Both the position numbers and the translations under genes were made by a program. A stretch of 64,000 nucleotides of DNA. Origin: Oscarella lobularis (lineage: Eukaryota > Porifera > Homoscleromorpha > Homosclerophorida > Oscarellidae). Every line of letters begins with the position of its first letter. Within the stretch, counting starts at the first letter, position 1. The notes under the pieces are model-generated. The model was given only the letters and a program-made list of their open reading frames with translations, had not been told where the DNA came from and did not search any database. Where the stretch lies: contig NC_089184.1 of the NCBI RefSeq assembly GCF_947507565.1, forward strand, positions 1,178,001-1,242,000, read 5' to 3'. Of this stretch, positions 29,484 to 41,747 are shown in pieces.

Positions 29484-30280
29484 ATGACTTCTTGCCGCTA
29501 CGTGCTTAGAAAGGGAGTTCCAGAGGACGTGCCAGTTCTCTTTGCAATGATCAAAGTCTGGTAGAAGTATTTGACTCGCTTTTAGGCAGAAGTACATCTC
29601 TTAGGAACTGGCAGTAGCTCAGGGCTTCGACGAAGGAGCCGTTCGAGTGACAGAAAGCGGTCTAGTCTTTTTTTATTGCACAAAAGCCGCCTAATTGCAC
29701 CCCTTCGTCGTTACAGAGCTGTTAAAGGACGGATTTTCTGACTCTAAAATGTTCAACTTGCTTATGGTAGAATGCCATCAAGGTACGTGTATAGCAGCAC
29801 GCGAGACTACGATTTCTTATGGTAGTGTGGCTCTAGAATCTGGTATTACTCCTGCTGGATACGCTATATACTTCTACACGTACTCAACCTTTGAGGGGAA
29901 ATCGGTTTACTTGGAAGACGTGTACATTCGCTCTGAGCATCGCAGTGAGTTGACGTCAGCTTAGCATTTCTTTCTTTCTCTTTCTACACTGCTACAGGGC
30001 AAGAACTAGGAACAGCGATTTTTGTGACCCTAAGCAAGGTCGCTGCTTTTCTGGCTAGTTTAGAAATCTATTTTTATGCCTTGCAATTTAGATTGCCGAG
30101 ACGCAAAACTGCTGCAGAATTGCCTTCTCCGTTCTAGACGACAACGTGAACGCGAAGCAATTTTACAACCGTCTAGGAGTCATAACTCAGCGTGAGTGGA
30201 TCGCTCAGAAACTCGACAAACATGGAATAGCCGTTTTGGCTTCAAAAACTGTAAAGCAGAACATCAGTGTGATTGTCTAA
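29484..30280 (+). CDS. SAT2: Diamine/thialysine N-acetyltransferase (SSAT family)
   Basis: GNAT-fold acetyltransferase of the spermidine/spermine or thialysine N-acetyltransferase group, using acetyl-CoA on small primary amines in the cytosol. Six exons (29484-29555, 29605-29659, 29717-29782, 29837-29944, 29998-30038, 30092-30280) join in frame to 176 residues, against 171 for human SAT1. Diagnostic parts: RYVLRKGVPEDVPVLFAMIK, ELLKDGF, PAGYAIYFYTYSTFEGKSVY, LEDVYIRSEHR, the acetyl-CoA loop RQELGTAIF (weaker than the usual RGxGxG), and NAKQFYNRLG. Whether the real substrate is spermidine, thialysine or another amine cannot be told from sequence, so the paralogue symbol is tentative. Confidence 0.88.
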
Positions 30281-30349
30281 AATTATTGTCTGGTTTTTGA
30301 AAGTGGGTGTACGCTGTCCTACCTACATCACGTGACTCTTTATCTCACA

Positions 30350-30853
30350 ATGGTCGTCAATGTCGTGAGTGTCGCTGTTTTCTCCTTTTGGAGTCTCCTG
30401 TCTGCAAATCCTTTGCCTTTGCCGTCACTACGTGCTACAGCAGACGCAAAAGGGTATCTACGTCTGCTGTACACGTTTGCAAAAGCATTGCTTTTCTTCA
30501 ATGCCATGACACACACTAGCTTTGTCCTGACCAGTAGTCACGCGCCGAAAAATCCTACAATTTGGTCACTATTGAACGCATTGGATTTTGCGACTCACCT
30601 CTTTATCTCCATTTCTTCTCTATCTCCTCTATTGTGTGGTTCACATCAGGCAATGGCTCTTTGGCACGCAGCAAAAAAAGTATACAGCCCTTGGAAAAGA
30701 GTTGCAGTGGCCAACTGGCTCGATGCCCTGACCTACGTCCTATCATCGTTTCATCTTTTGTACCGGCACCCTGACAAGAGAACGACAATAGGAGCATTTT
30801 TACTAGGAACTTCGACGTATGCCATTTTAAAAGCAAACGATTTGGCATATTAG
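30350..30853 (+). CDS. Small multipass membrane protein, unknown function
   Basis: A single-exon open frame of 167 residues starting at ATG 30350, only 69 bp after the SAT stop. I do not recognise the family. It has about four hydrophobic segments: VVNVVSVAVFSFWSLL at the N-terminus; the region around LLYTFAKALLFFNAMTH; the stretch around FATHLFISISSLSPLLC; and the C-terminal part around TTIGAFLLGTSTYAIL. It also contains the basic loop AAKKVYSPWKR. Length, hydrophobicity and a clean ATG argue for a real gene, but no motif confirms it. A GTG-initiated extension to 30332 is less likely. Confidence 0.6.
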   Translation: MVVNVVSVAVFSFWSLLSANPLPLPSLRATADAKGYLRLLYTFAKALLFFNAMTHTSFVLTSSHAPKNPTIWSLLNALDFATHLFISISSLSPLLCGSHQAMALWHAAKKVYSPWKRVAVANWLDALTYVLSSFHLLYRHPDKRTTIGAFLLGTSTYAILKANDLAY

Positions 30854-31027
30854 TAATAAATATCTAATCAAAATTTCGTTCAAGTACTTTCTTCTCGCTT
30901 TCGCGCTCGGTTGGGGCTTATTTTTTAATATCTCTGCGTTTCCCATAACGCCTCTGTCTTTTCCTTCCGGGTCGAATGGCGGGGGTGGAGCATTTCTTTT
31001 ACGTCGGGGCATCCCGGATTCGTTAAG

Positions 31028-34000
31028 ATGGCAGAGAGCAGCCACAAGGTCCTCTTTCGTACTCAGCCGCACTTCGTGCGACGTCGTTTTTCTCATAGGA
31101 AGCAGAGGAGTGGACCGACATCACGGATGCTTTCATTTCGGGAGCAAAAGGTGAGACCTTTCGCCTCAAAAGAATTTCAAATGAAAATATCTCGCGAAGA
31201 ACTCGCCATGGGACAGCTGTTTCGATCTGAGAGGTGCAGAAAAGAGATCATTAGGAGGCTCTCACTTACAGGAGAACGTTCGTCCTTGCAGCTTTCAACT
31301 TCTCGACGCGATGAACGCGACCGAAATTATGGATCCCAAAATGGATTCGAATGTCGAGTGCAATCGAGTCAAACGCAAGGTTCTCTCGTTCAAATCTGCC
31401 GTGGAGGTGAAATCGAGCGCGTATTATTTTGGCAATTATTTGGTGAGATCTCCATAGGCCAAAGCGGTCAAAGTAGATGACTTCAGCACTGAGGAAATAA
31501 TAGGAATTATGGATGAATTGTTAGCGTGTTTGGTACGGTAGTAAGGAAACGGGAACGTAGATTATTAGAACAAAAGCAGGCTGACGTATTAGTATTAGTA
31601 GACACATGAACATAAAGATTTTCTCTGACTTTTTATATAGGCAACTTGGCTTGATGGTCAGTGCTTGGCTCAGACAGTGTTTACTTGCTTGTATTTGCAC
31701 GACGTGTCTCTCATTGAGGATCCTGGTCTGAAGGTTCTCAGTGTAAGTCATTTGTATGCGATTTAATGAAATATTTTCTTAGGCTTTCTGTATTGGAATC
31801 GTTCGCATAGCGGCCTACTTGAGAGACGCAATCTTTCGAGCGGCCGTTCACGAAGAAGTGCGCAGTCAAGTCTGTTCCTTTATTCATACGATGACCGAGT
31901 ATCTAGGAAGATCAGCAGACAGTTGCAACCGGCTTTAATTTTCTTGAGAAGGAGATATCAGATACGAAAATACAAGGTTGCCTTAAGAGAAATTTTATTT
32001 GGCTGCTGACGTCAATATCGATTGCACAGGGATGCTTCGAGAAAGTGAAGACATACTGAGCAAGTCGATAAGAGGACAGGTAGGCACTGTTAGAAGGCAA
32101 AACAGTAACAACTGTACACCTTTGTCTTTTAGAACAGTGCCATCAAAGAAGCGACAGCTGCTGGGTCAGATACCAGTGAGATGATTCAAAAGGCAACACT
32201 CCAGCTCACGCGACGCTAAATTTCATGCTTCTAACGCGTGTCCGATTAGAATGATTTGCTTCACGCTGCACTGACGAGAACGAGATTTTGCAAAGCTCTT
32301 CTGACTGTCTGCATTCAACTGGACAAGCCATTGGTTTGGAGGAAGGATGACGAGGTTTTTTGTTGCGAATTGTTTTGTAGTGCATTGGCGTGGCGGCCGC
32401 TAAAGAGGCAACAATGGCTGCAATGAAATATCTCAAGGACATGAAGACGACAGTTACAATGGGAGCTATTCGAGACCGTAATCCGGAAGGTGATATGATA
32501 TTGGAACTGAGTGTATAAGCCACTGACATTTTTCGTAGTCGTTTCTCTCGGATTTGACGTACTTGCTAACAATCGACTTCTTCCTCCTTCGCCAAGACAC
32601 CCAGTCATTATGACGAGAGAAAAAGCAAGGCTCTATTTGGGGAAGTGGGGATGGAAAGAAAGATATATTACGTTCAGGGGTTTGATTATATGGACCTTGG
32701 CCTCGCCGAAATGTTGCGGGTTTATGAAGCGACGGATATGGTCACCTTGGGTGCGATTCACGTAAGGGGGACGAGGGGAAGGGCTTGTATGACTGATTCG
32801 TCTATTTTATTTTCTCTCAGATGTTTTGCAGCAAATTTTCGTGGCGAAAACCTTTTCCCACGATTCTGTCGAGATCTTATTTGATAGTAAGTGATTACTG
32901 GGGAAACACGCGCGATTGCAACTGGTGCAATTTATTCCCAGTGTCTTTTCTACGAAAAAGAAAAAGTATTTGGAAAATCAGACATGGTCACGCTGATAAG
33001 GGGATCCATGAAAGCGTTCATTAGCCCTCCGGCCATATGCTCAAAGCAAGACAATCTCTTATAGACAGTCCTGTTTCCCTCTAATTTACGCAGAAGCCGA
33101 CTGGCTGCAGTTCCGCGCATTAGGACTATAACTGACGACTTTATCTACAGATGCATTCAGGTAGGCACGGCTCAAACGTCACTAGGTCTTACTGAAGCGC
33201 TTTCCTCTTTAGCCTTTACTTGAATTATTTCAAGTGCAGTTTTATCATCGTTCGAAGCATCGACAAAAGTACGCCAACATGTTTCCCGCTCTCTCTTCCC
33301 TCCAAGAAGAAGTAGGTGTAGATGCTCTGCCAAATTTTCATTCCATGTCTCGTTTTTTAAGGCCATCACTTATGATAGCGTTTTGTACGAGGAGTATCTG
33401 AAGGAGCCGGAATTCGTTCATCTTGGCTGCTTCTGCGCGTGGGTTCTTCGACTTGTCACGCTTTCTATGCTCGAGTTTGTATTGCTGGGACTGGAGAACG
33501 ACTTGTATGCTGTCCACGAACTTCACTACGTTTTTTGGTGCGAGTTTTTTGACGTTTCCTCGAGATGAAACGCAATGTCAATTTATTGTCCTAGCTATGC
33601 CGATTATCTAATGGGTTGGCTCATTGGATGTTTGATTCGATCAGAAAAACTTCGAATTACCACAGAAACGCAGGGTAAGAAAGCTCTCAGACCAGGAACG
33701 CACGATTTTGGAACTTATTGCTGCAGTACTGAAGCAGTCAAAAGCTAAAGGAAAGAAAAAGAAGCAGCAGAAAAGTAAGTACTACAATTGAAAAAGAGCA
33801 GCCGCTAGATCACTTCGTCTTCATCCTTTAGAAGCGACTGAAAACGTAGGAAAAGACAAGGTCAAGGAGCAGGAGCTGCTTTTCATTCAGGCGCAACAGT
33901 GCATTTGCAAAGGATTGCTTAAAGTGAGTCTATCATCAATCTGGAGGAGAGGAGAATATTGCTACGATGATCTTGCAGGTCATCGAAGGTCTGTACATGG

Positions 34001-34607
34001 AGGGACACCTCAAGTTACCAGTCTTTGAGTTTGGCTCGGAAAAGGTACTGTTAATGAAGAGTGAGATCTGTATACTAGTGCGGGAATTCTTTAGCTGCGT
34101 TACGAGCACCGTTTTAAACCTCTCGAGGCAGTGACTACGCCCGGAATTTTCACGTATGAGAAGTATAGCGAAACAGCATGCCCATCGTCAATCCTTCAGT
34201 CAGAGGTCCAACTTAGCTAAAATTTTTAACACTCTATCCTCTACATACGTGTGTGCTGATCATTCAGATTCCGTGTGCAAAGCTTTTTGAAGAATCGGCT
34301 GAGCATTTCACAAGAGCAAAACTCGTCTTGGACCGTCTTCTCTCTGTAGAAGAGGTATGAGAACCCCCTCCCCTTTCGCAGCAATATACTATTAGCGTCT
34401 TCGTCCACGCAGCTCAAATCCATTATGACGGTCGTCAAAACGAATTTGATTGTGGTGAAATTATTAGCCGGAGGTCACAAGAAGGATAAGCAGGTTAGAT
34501 TCAGTAACGCCAGTCCGGAGAGCATTTCCTCAGAACCTAATCTACAGGCCAATGTCACCTTTGATTTCTCCGTGCACAGGTATTATCCCATAGTAAGGGT
34601 AGCATGA
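31028..34607 (+). CDS. NAA35: NAA35/MAK10, NatC N-terminal acetyltransferase auxiliary subunit
   Basis: Ribosome-anchoring auxiliary subunit of NatC, which acetylates protein N-termini starting with Met plus a hydrophobic residue. Many small exons join: MAESSHK (31028-31048), [14 protein letters not shown] (31099-31150), then [11 protein letters not shown], the invariant MAK10 motif. [20 protein letters not shown] follows, then [19 protein letters not shown] or equivalents, [18 protein letters not shown] and VHELHYVFW. The end, [12 protein letters not shown] (donor) plus [15 protein letters not shown], matches the family C-terminus. Near 32636-32650 the reading frame changes inside a G-rich run (between LYLG and MERKIYYVQ) with no room for an intron; this is either an assembly indel or a real frameshift. 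The rest of the gene looks intact. Confidence 0.92.
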
Positions 34608-34702
34608 ATCAGACTCTTCATTAATCAGCGATTCTCATAATAACAGTAATAAAAGCAGACCATTAAGTTGCTTCTCGTTTTGTTCGTCTCTACCGTTTAG
34701 GA

Positions 34703-35275
34703 TCATTGCTTGTTGAACCGGTTCTTGTGCCACTGCATGGGGTGAACCTTGTTCGACCTCCAGCAAATGCACCGGCACTTTCGTTTGCGATTCTTTTTTC
34801 CGTTGTTGCCTGATTCTGGCGTCGCGCAGGCGGCCGTCGAAAAAGGAGAATGCTCGGTAGGTTGCGGCTCTCGCATTTTCAATATTAGTTTCCGAACGAG
34901 GCCGATGATGCACAGGACGAAGAATCCGCCGCAAAATATTGAGACTACGATGATGAGACGCGATTCTGCCGCTAATTCCGCCGAGTTGGCCATAGGATTG
35001 GGATTTTCTGCCGGTGTCGGAGGCATTGCCCAGCAGCATGCTACAGAATAGCCTCTCTTCCCGTATGATTGTTCGTCCGCTGTCGTCTGGCCAACTGCAT
35101 AGATACTGTTTACTTTTCTTGTTAGTCCGTCAGTGAGGTATGCGACGATTTCCCTAACAGTATGCATGGCATCCGGCGGATATATGGTAGAATATTTGCA
35201 CTGAGGTGCACTGAGGCGCTTTCTAGTATCCGTGGTGTCACCATAGATAGAAACGGAGTCACTGGCGCATTTCAC
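34703..35275 (-). CDS. Putative single-pass membrane protein (3' part), unknown family
   Basis: A minus-strand open frame of about 190 codons ends at 34703. It has a region of about 105 residues with several Tyr and Cys, one strong transmembrane segment (LIIVVSIFCGGFFVLCIIGL) followed by Lys/Arg-rich sequence, and a basic tail (GKKNRKRKCRCICW). There is no in-frame ATG near 35275, and TACCAG just upstream looks like a splice acceptor, so a 5' exon with a signal peptide is probably missing from this call. I do not recognise the family. It converges on NAA35 and lies head-to-head with the kinase gene. Confidence 0.45.
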   Translation of the reverse strand: MKCASDSVSIYGDTTDTRKRLSAPQCKYSTIYPPDAMHTVREIVAYLTDGLTRKVNSIYAVGQTTADEQSYGKRGYSVACCWAMPPTPAENPNPMANSAELAAESRLIIVVSIFCGGFFVLCIIGLVRKLILKMREPQPTEHSPFSTAACATPESGNNGKKNRKRKCRCICWRSNKVHPMQWHKNRFNKQ

Positions 35276-35452
35276 TGGTAATACACTCTACTTTATGTTC
35301 CCTGCCAGTGAGTGCAATGACTTCCTTGTCAGTTTCTTGCAAACATGCTCGTGACTTTTTGTTTATGTTTATTTTTTGTGCCACTTCCTTGGCTTCCCGT
35401 ATGCTCTCATTTGTGGTCAGGTGGAGCAGCGAGAGAGCCGCAGCAAACCGAG

Positions 35453-37247
<1,795 letters not shown>

Positions 37248-37339
37248 GCCCATTGAGACGCTGGTCAACGTTTTCAACTGCATTGATCAAAAATTTTCAA
37301 ATAAGTGAAAGCACAGTATCAAATTAGTAGTTAAGTAAA

Positions 37340-38314
37340 CTAATGCATAAATGGCAAAACTAGACCTAGGGTGACTGCCAATAGGACTAAAACGCCCAGT
37401 ACTAACGTAAAAGAGGGTCTGTCTTTTTTAGGCTTTTCGGGAGTCTTCCATGAACCAGAAGAAACTTCAGAGCACTCTTCATCGATATCATCCTGCTCTG
37501 AAAACGAGAGAAAAAAATCAACCAGCGGTAGAACATTGACGTTATGTAACCAACTTCGCGAGCGAACTGTCGGCGAGACTGCCGCCACTTGGGGAGGTGC
37601 CGATGCCACTTGGGGAGCTCCCCATGCCACAGGTCTCTGAGAAATGCTCGTAAACGACGTGTCAGTAGACGACGATTGGCTGTTGTCTCGACTTGAGCTG
37701 TATTGCCGTCTTTTCGTCGCCGCGTCCTGGAACGGCGACGGCGGCGGCGGCATAAAATAGCTGCTCGGGCCCGAAGAAGGAGAATGCGTGCCGGGACTGG
37801 AGCTGGACGTCGACGAGCGACCCATTCGACTTCTATCAAGATGAGGTGGCGGTGACGCACCTTTTAGGCAAAATAGAAATCTCAAGGTATGCACACCACT
37901 TTCCTTAGAGTTATTAATTAAATAATTAAATAATTAATTCGTATATTTTACATAGGATGATGGTCAGTTTACTGTACACGTGTAGTGCTATCTATTCTCA
38001 CAATCAGGTGACTCGGCATCTATCAATTCCACTGCTTCCCTGTGATCCATCTCGACGAGAGCATTTCGTAGAACCTCGACGGTTATGCCTCGTTTGCCGA
38101 GATCTTTGATGAGACCCCATGCCGGCGTTTCGTCCTGTCTCATCGAGAGAAGAGAGAAGTTCGCGACGTCGGTCGAATCGTAGAGAACTCCCGGCAGACA
38201 TGCGATCAGCGACTGCCAACCGCGATCAGACGTCGGATTTATGTCCAAGAGTCGAGCCAATCTTCGTTGCGTTCGGAAAGAGAGGTCAGAGACGCGAAAG
38301 TCTTCTCGGTTCAT
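37340..38314 (-). CDS. Death-domain protein with Pro/Ser-rich linker and C-terminal membrane anchor
   Basis: Two minus-strand open segments join in frame through a GT-AG intron (donor after 38002, acceptor before 37860). The first starts at ATG 38314 (MNREDFRVSDLSFRTQ) and encodes a six-helix death-domain-like segment of about 100 residues: LSFRTQRRLARLLD, DRGWQSLIACLPG, ETPAWGLIKDLGKRG, ITVEVLRNALVEMDHREA, VELID. The second gives a Ser/Pro-rich linker (GRSSTSSSSPGTHSP, MPPPPSP), a short acidic patch (EQDDIDEE), KPKKDR and one hydrophobic helix (FTLVLGVLVLLAVTLGLVL) ending PFMH. Total is 277 residues, or 258 if a 57-bp in-frame intron inside the second segment is spliced. The death domain resembles those of NF-kB p105 and IRAK, but there is no kinase or Rel part. 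The order death fold, proline-rich linker, tail anchor recalls MAVS, which has a CARD. The join is a prediction; an upstream exon before 38314 is possible. Confidence 0.65.
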
Positions 38315-38507
38315 CTTAAATATCCGGGACACAGGCTCGTCGTGCAGAAATTTCCGTAGGAAACCCCAGCGACATCCGTCGCTCTCCGCCTGCTCGCCTC
38401 GAGACAACTACCGTAGGAAGAGTTTCTTTTCGACCTCAAAATCGATCGATTCGTTGCGAGAAACACCGCGTTCAGCCTTTGTGTTATCCGGGCATTCCTG
38501 ATCGGCG

Positions 38508-41500
38508 ATGGACGTTTCTCGACGGCGAAAACGGCTCGAATCGCTTCGATCGGACGCCGATCTAGCGTTGGAAGCTTTGAAATCAAACGAGAGCGTATCA
38601 AGTAGGTCGAATAGCGAATGGAGATCATTGATTCGAGAAACAATTTCGAAGACATCGAATTTTTGGACGACGTGCTCAAATTCGACGCAGTTGCAACTGA
38701 AAAGTTGGCAAATAGCCAAAAATTAATTAATTAATTAATTAATTAATTAATTAATTACATCGTAGGATCACCTTCACAATTCATCTCTGCGAAGAGGAAT
38801 ATCCCGGTGAGACGGAAATCTTTGCACCTCGAAAACATGACGAGTTCTCTGACCTCATGAAGAGAGCACTGCGGTGGTGCGTTCCGATCAGCCAGATCAG
38901 TTATCGGCCACGACCCTTTGTTTGCCTGCACTCGTGCAAAAAATTTTCACCGGTTTGTCGAGTTCTAAAAGCTGTAGCCTTTATAGCGGTTAATTAAATG
39001 ATTGCATGCAGAAATAGAGTCTTGGAGGTCGGATCAGAAGCCAAGTGTGACGCTTGACTCGCAGGCAAGCTTAGTGCGCACTCGAAGATCCCATGCTTAT
39101 ACTGTACGTATACAGGTTTCGTATGCATCAACGACCTCTGAATATTCTGACTGGGATTATGACGTTGACGTGAGCACCCTGCTGGGCACGTGCACTTTTG
39201 CAATACAGTACCTTTTAGGACGAAATGCTTTTCCCTGTGTCGCCCGCTCTAGAAAAGGATCTGGCGACAGCTAGACAGCTATTTGGTCCCAATTCCGTGC
39301 AACACAGGCAAATGATTCAGATTGGAGTTAAGATTTCTTTGACTTTCTCTCTCTCTCTCTCTCTCTCTCTAAGATCTTATGGCTCCATTGATGATTCTGA
39401 TGTTGACATGTACATTGACATCAAGGACATTCTTGACGTCAGTTATTATATCTTCTAAGAAAAACGTGTCTATTCATTCTCTTGTCAAAGGATTACACTG
39501 CCAAGGCATGGAAAGTTAAAAGAGAAGAGCCCGTTATCATTCGACTTCACATGTCTAGTTCTCACTACCTCGACGGAGATGGTAATAGAAATTATTAGTA
39601 AAAGTGTCCACATACACGTGCGTTATTCTTTAGTTCCTCGCATATCTGTTTTTCAACCGTCATCTATGGACGGGTTTGGATTGGGAAGTCAAATAAGAAA
39701 GTACGCGAATCCTGCACTTCACGTTCAAAGTACATATGTTTTTCTCCTAGTGTCTTACAGCTGTTCTTGTCAAAGCAATGGCCACTTCTTTCCTGTGCTA
39801 CGGTCGAAGCTGCGAGTGAGTAAAATTGCAAACCAGCACTATGCCCTAAAACTCATTTTTCAATATTTAGGATCACTCCAGCCGATATTGCCTGACAAGG
39901 ATTCTCGTCTAAAGTCCGTTCCTTCAATAGAGAGCGGTTTCATTGTTCAGGTAAAAAGAATTCGGTCTATCAAAGAAATCAAGAATGAGTCGCTCGCTGC
40001 TGTGTGTAGGTGATGGCGTACGTGCAACAGCGTTTCGACACTCTAAACGAATACTGCGTGATTTGCGACGATATCCACATGTTTGGGGGCGCATCAATGC
40101 TAAAGGTCTTTGATATAGCGATCCTTCTCATTCACTTTTTAGTAGTATCCCTGCTGTTTTTTCAGCCGTCTGTTTGCGGACGTGAACTGTGCGTCTTTGC
40201 CTATCAGCAACTGGGCGTGATGGCGGACGCAGCGGAAGAAGTGTCCACTCAGTCAGAGGTAACGAAATATAGAGAGAACATACCATGCTTCTTTTTCAAA
40301 CGTCGCTAGGTTGTTGATCTGCTGATTGCGATGGCCACAGCGGCTGCAAAGAGTCCTCGAAAAGGCGTCGTGTTTGATCCGTATCCACTTGTAGTAGATC
40401 CTGAACGACCCCAAAAGTTGGCCTTTACTCCAGCCGTTAGTGTCGAGCTTTAGTAGTAGAAGAGACTACTAATCATACGTTTGTTTCTCATTAGAAAAAA
40501 GAGTATGATCGCGTCGTGACTGCTCTTGATAACCTGCCCAAGATGAGTGAAGTCACTGTAGGGAATTGTACTACGAAAGTGGGCGCTCGTCTTCATTCTC
40601 TAGTTTAGATTTTGGGCTTTGGAAAAGTAAGAGAGCGCGTTGACGCTGTCGACACTTTCGCTTTTCCTCTTTTACAATGGTAAGACCTAAAATTTGGAAC
40701 AGTTTGCAGCCTCGTCTAAACGTCCTCTTCCCCACGCTTTTCGTAGGATTATTTCGAGCAACAGATGTCACATCGTGAAGCTACCTAAAAGAATGGTACA
40801 TTATTAATAAGTCTCTCGTTATTCTTTGATCACTGCTGTGGTTTAGCGGCTTCCTTCGATGAAAACTCCGCACCAGTATCTCCTCATAAGCAGTCCTCCG
40901 GCCAAGGAGGTCGCATTTCGTGCTGCAGTTAAGAAATACCGCAGCACATTTGCATTCCAGTATGTCAGCTCTACGTAGCCTTTCTTTTTTTCTTACTTGC
41001 TTTGTTTAGTGGATCCAGTATCGAGAACTGGCACTCTATTATGAGAATTGGGCTTATTAATGCATCTGGCACCAAGTTCCAGGTCAATGGTGCCGCGTAT
41101 GGCAAGGGAATATATCTCAGTCCGCATTCGAGCGTATCATTTGGCTACTCCAATCGGCATTCATATGGACAAAAGGACACATCCTCACAGGTAGTCTTGT
41201 TTTTGAAAGCGAAGATGCACATACAGTGCGTCTATGTAGAAGGCTGGATCACATCGATTCCTAGAAAGTTCAGCACTAACTTGTATTGCTCTATGTGAAG
41301 GTATTGTACTACAAACTTTTTATCGTGCCACCTGACGTATTGTGTATAGTCGTTGATTCGCCCGAGTTGAGAAAAAATGGAAGTATTTGGGTGATGCCGA
41401 ATTCTGATTACGTTTGCACACGATTCTTTTTTGTGTGCGTTGAAGTAACAGCGCCGTATTTCGAAATTGTACTGCTTGGGTTCTTTTAGGTACGAGGGAT

Positions 41501-41613
41501 TGTGCAACAACTTGAACAACGACACGACACTGCACGCTTTTAGAGAGGAGATAGTCAAAGCGCTGCGTTTTACTTACGCAGCGCAAGGGAGAGAAATGAC
41601 GGAGGACGATTGA
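38508..41613 (+). CDS. PARP8: PARP6/PARP8-type mono-ADP-ribosyltransferase
   Basis: ADP-ribosyltransferase transferring single ADP-ribose units. The start MDVSRRRKRLESLR lies at 38508. An N-terminal part with IHLCEEEYPGETEIF resembles the PARP8 N-terminus. Next come DVDMYIDIKDIL, then AWKVKREEPVIIRLHMSSSH, VFQPSSMDGFGLGSQIRK and QQRFDTLNEYCVICDDIHMF, followed by the Cys-containing family block CGRELCVFAYQQLGVMADAA. The catalytic domain follows: WIISSNRCHIVKLP; FAFHGSSIENWHSIM (H of the H-Y-phi triad); GAAYGKGIYLSPHSSVSFGY (Y); CTRFFFVYEG (third position Tyr rather than the Glu of polymerases, as in PARP6/8). It ends REMTEDD. Many short introns, one with a 25-bp CT run. It is head-to-head with the death-domain gene, 193 bp apart. 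Confidence 0.93.
38721..38757. repeat. (TTAA)n microsatellite
   Basis: Nine perfect tandem copies of a TTAA/AATT tetranucleotide in the second intron of the PARP6/8 gene. Confidence 0.95.
39346..39370. repeat. (CT)n microsatellite
   Basis: About twelve perfect CT dinucleotides inside a PARP6/8 intron or exon edge; it may act as part of the pyrimidine tract before the acceptor. Confidence 0.9.
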
Positions 41614-41747
41614 GTATGTAATTTGACTTTGTAATTTTCGAGTATGTTGTTCGTGTACTGTAGTTGAATTGATTCATTGATTGACGCATGGGAGGACGCG
41701 CGGGCGGAGCTCACGGGCGGGGCACCGCGCCATCCACGCGCGTTACA

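Noticed and set aside
38408-38719. Minus-strand frame upstream of the death domain as its first exon
   Set aside because: It overlaps PARP exon 1 in antisense and has no recognisable content; an acceptor-like TACGGTAG at about 38408 keeps the possibility open but unproven.
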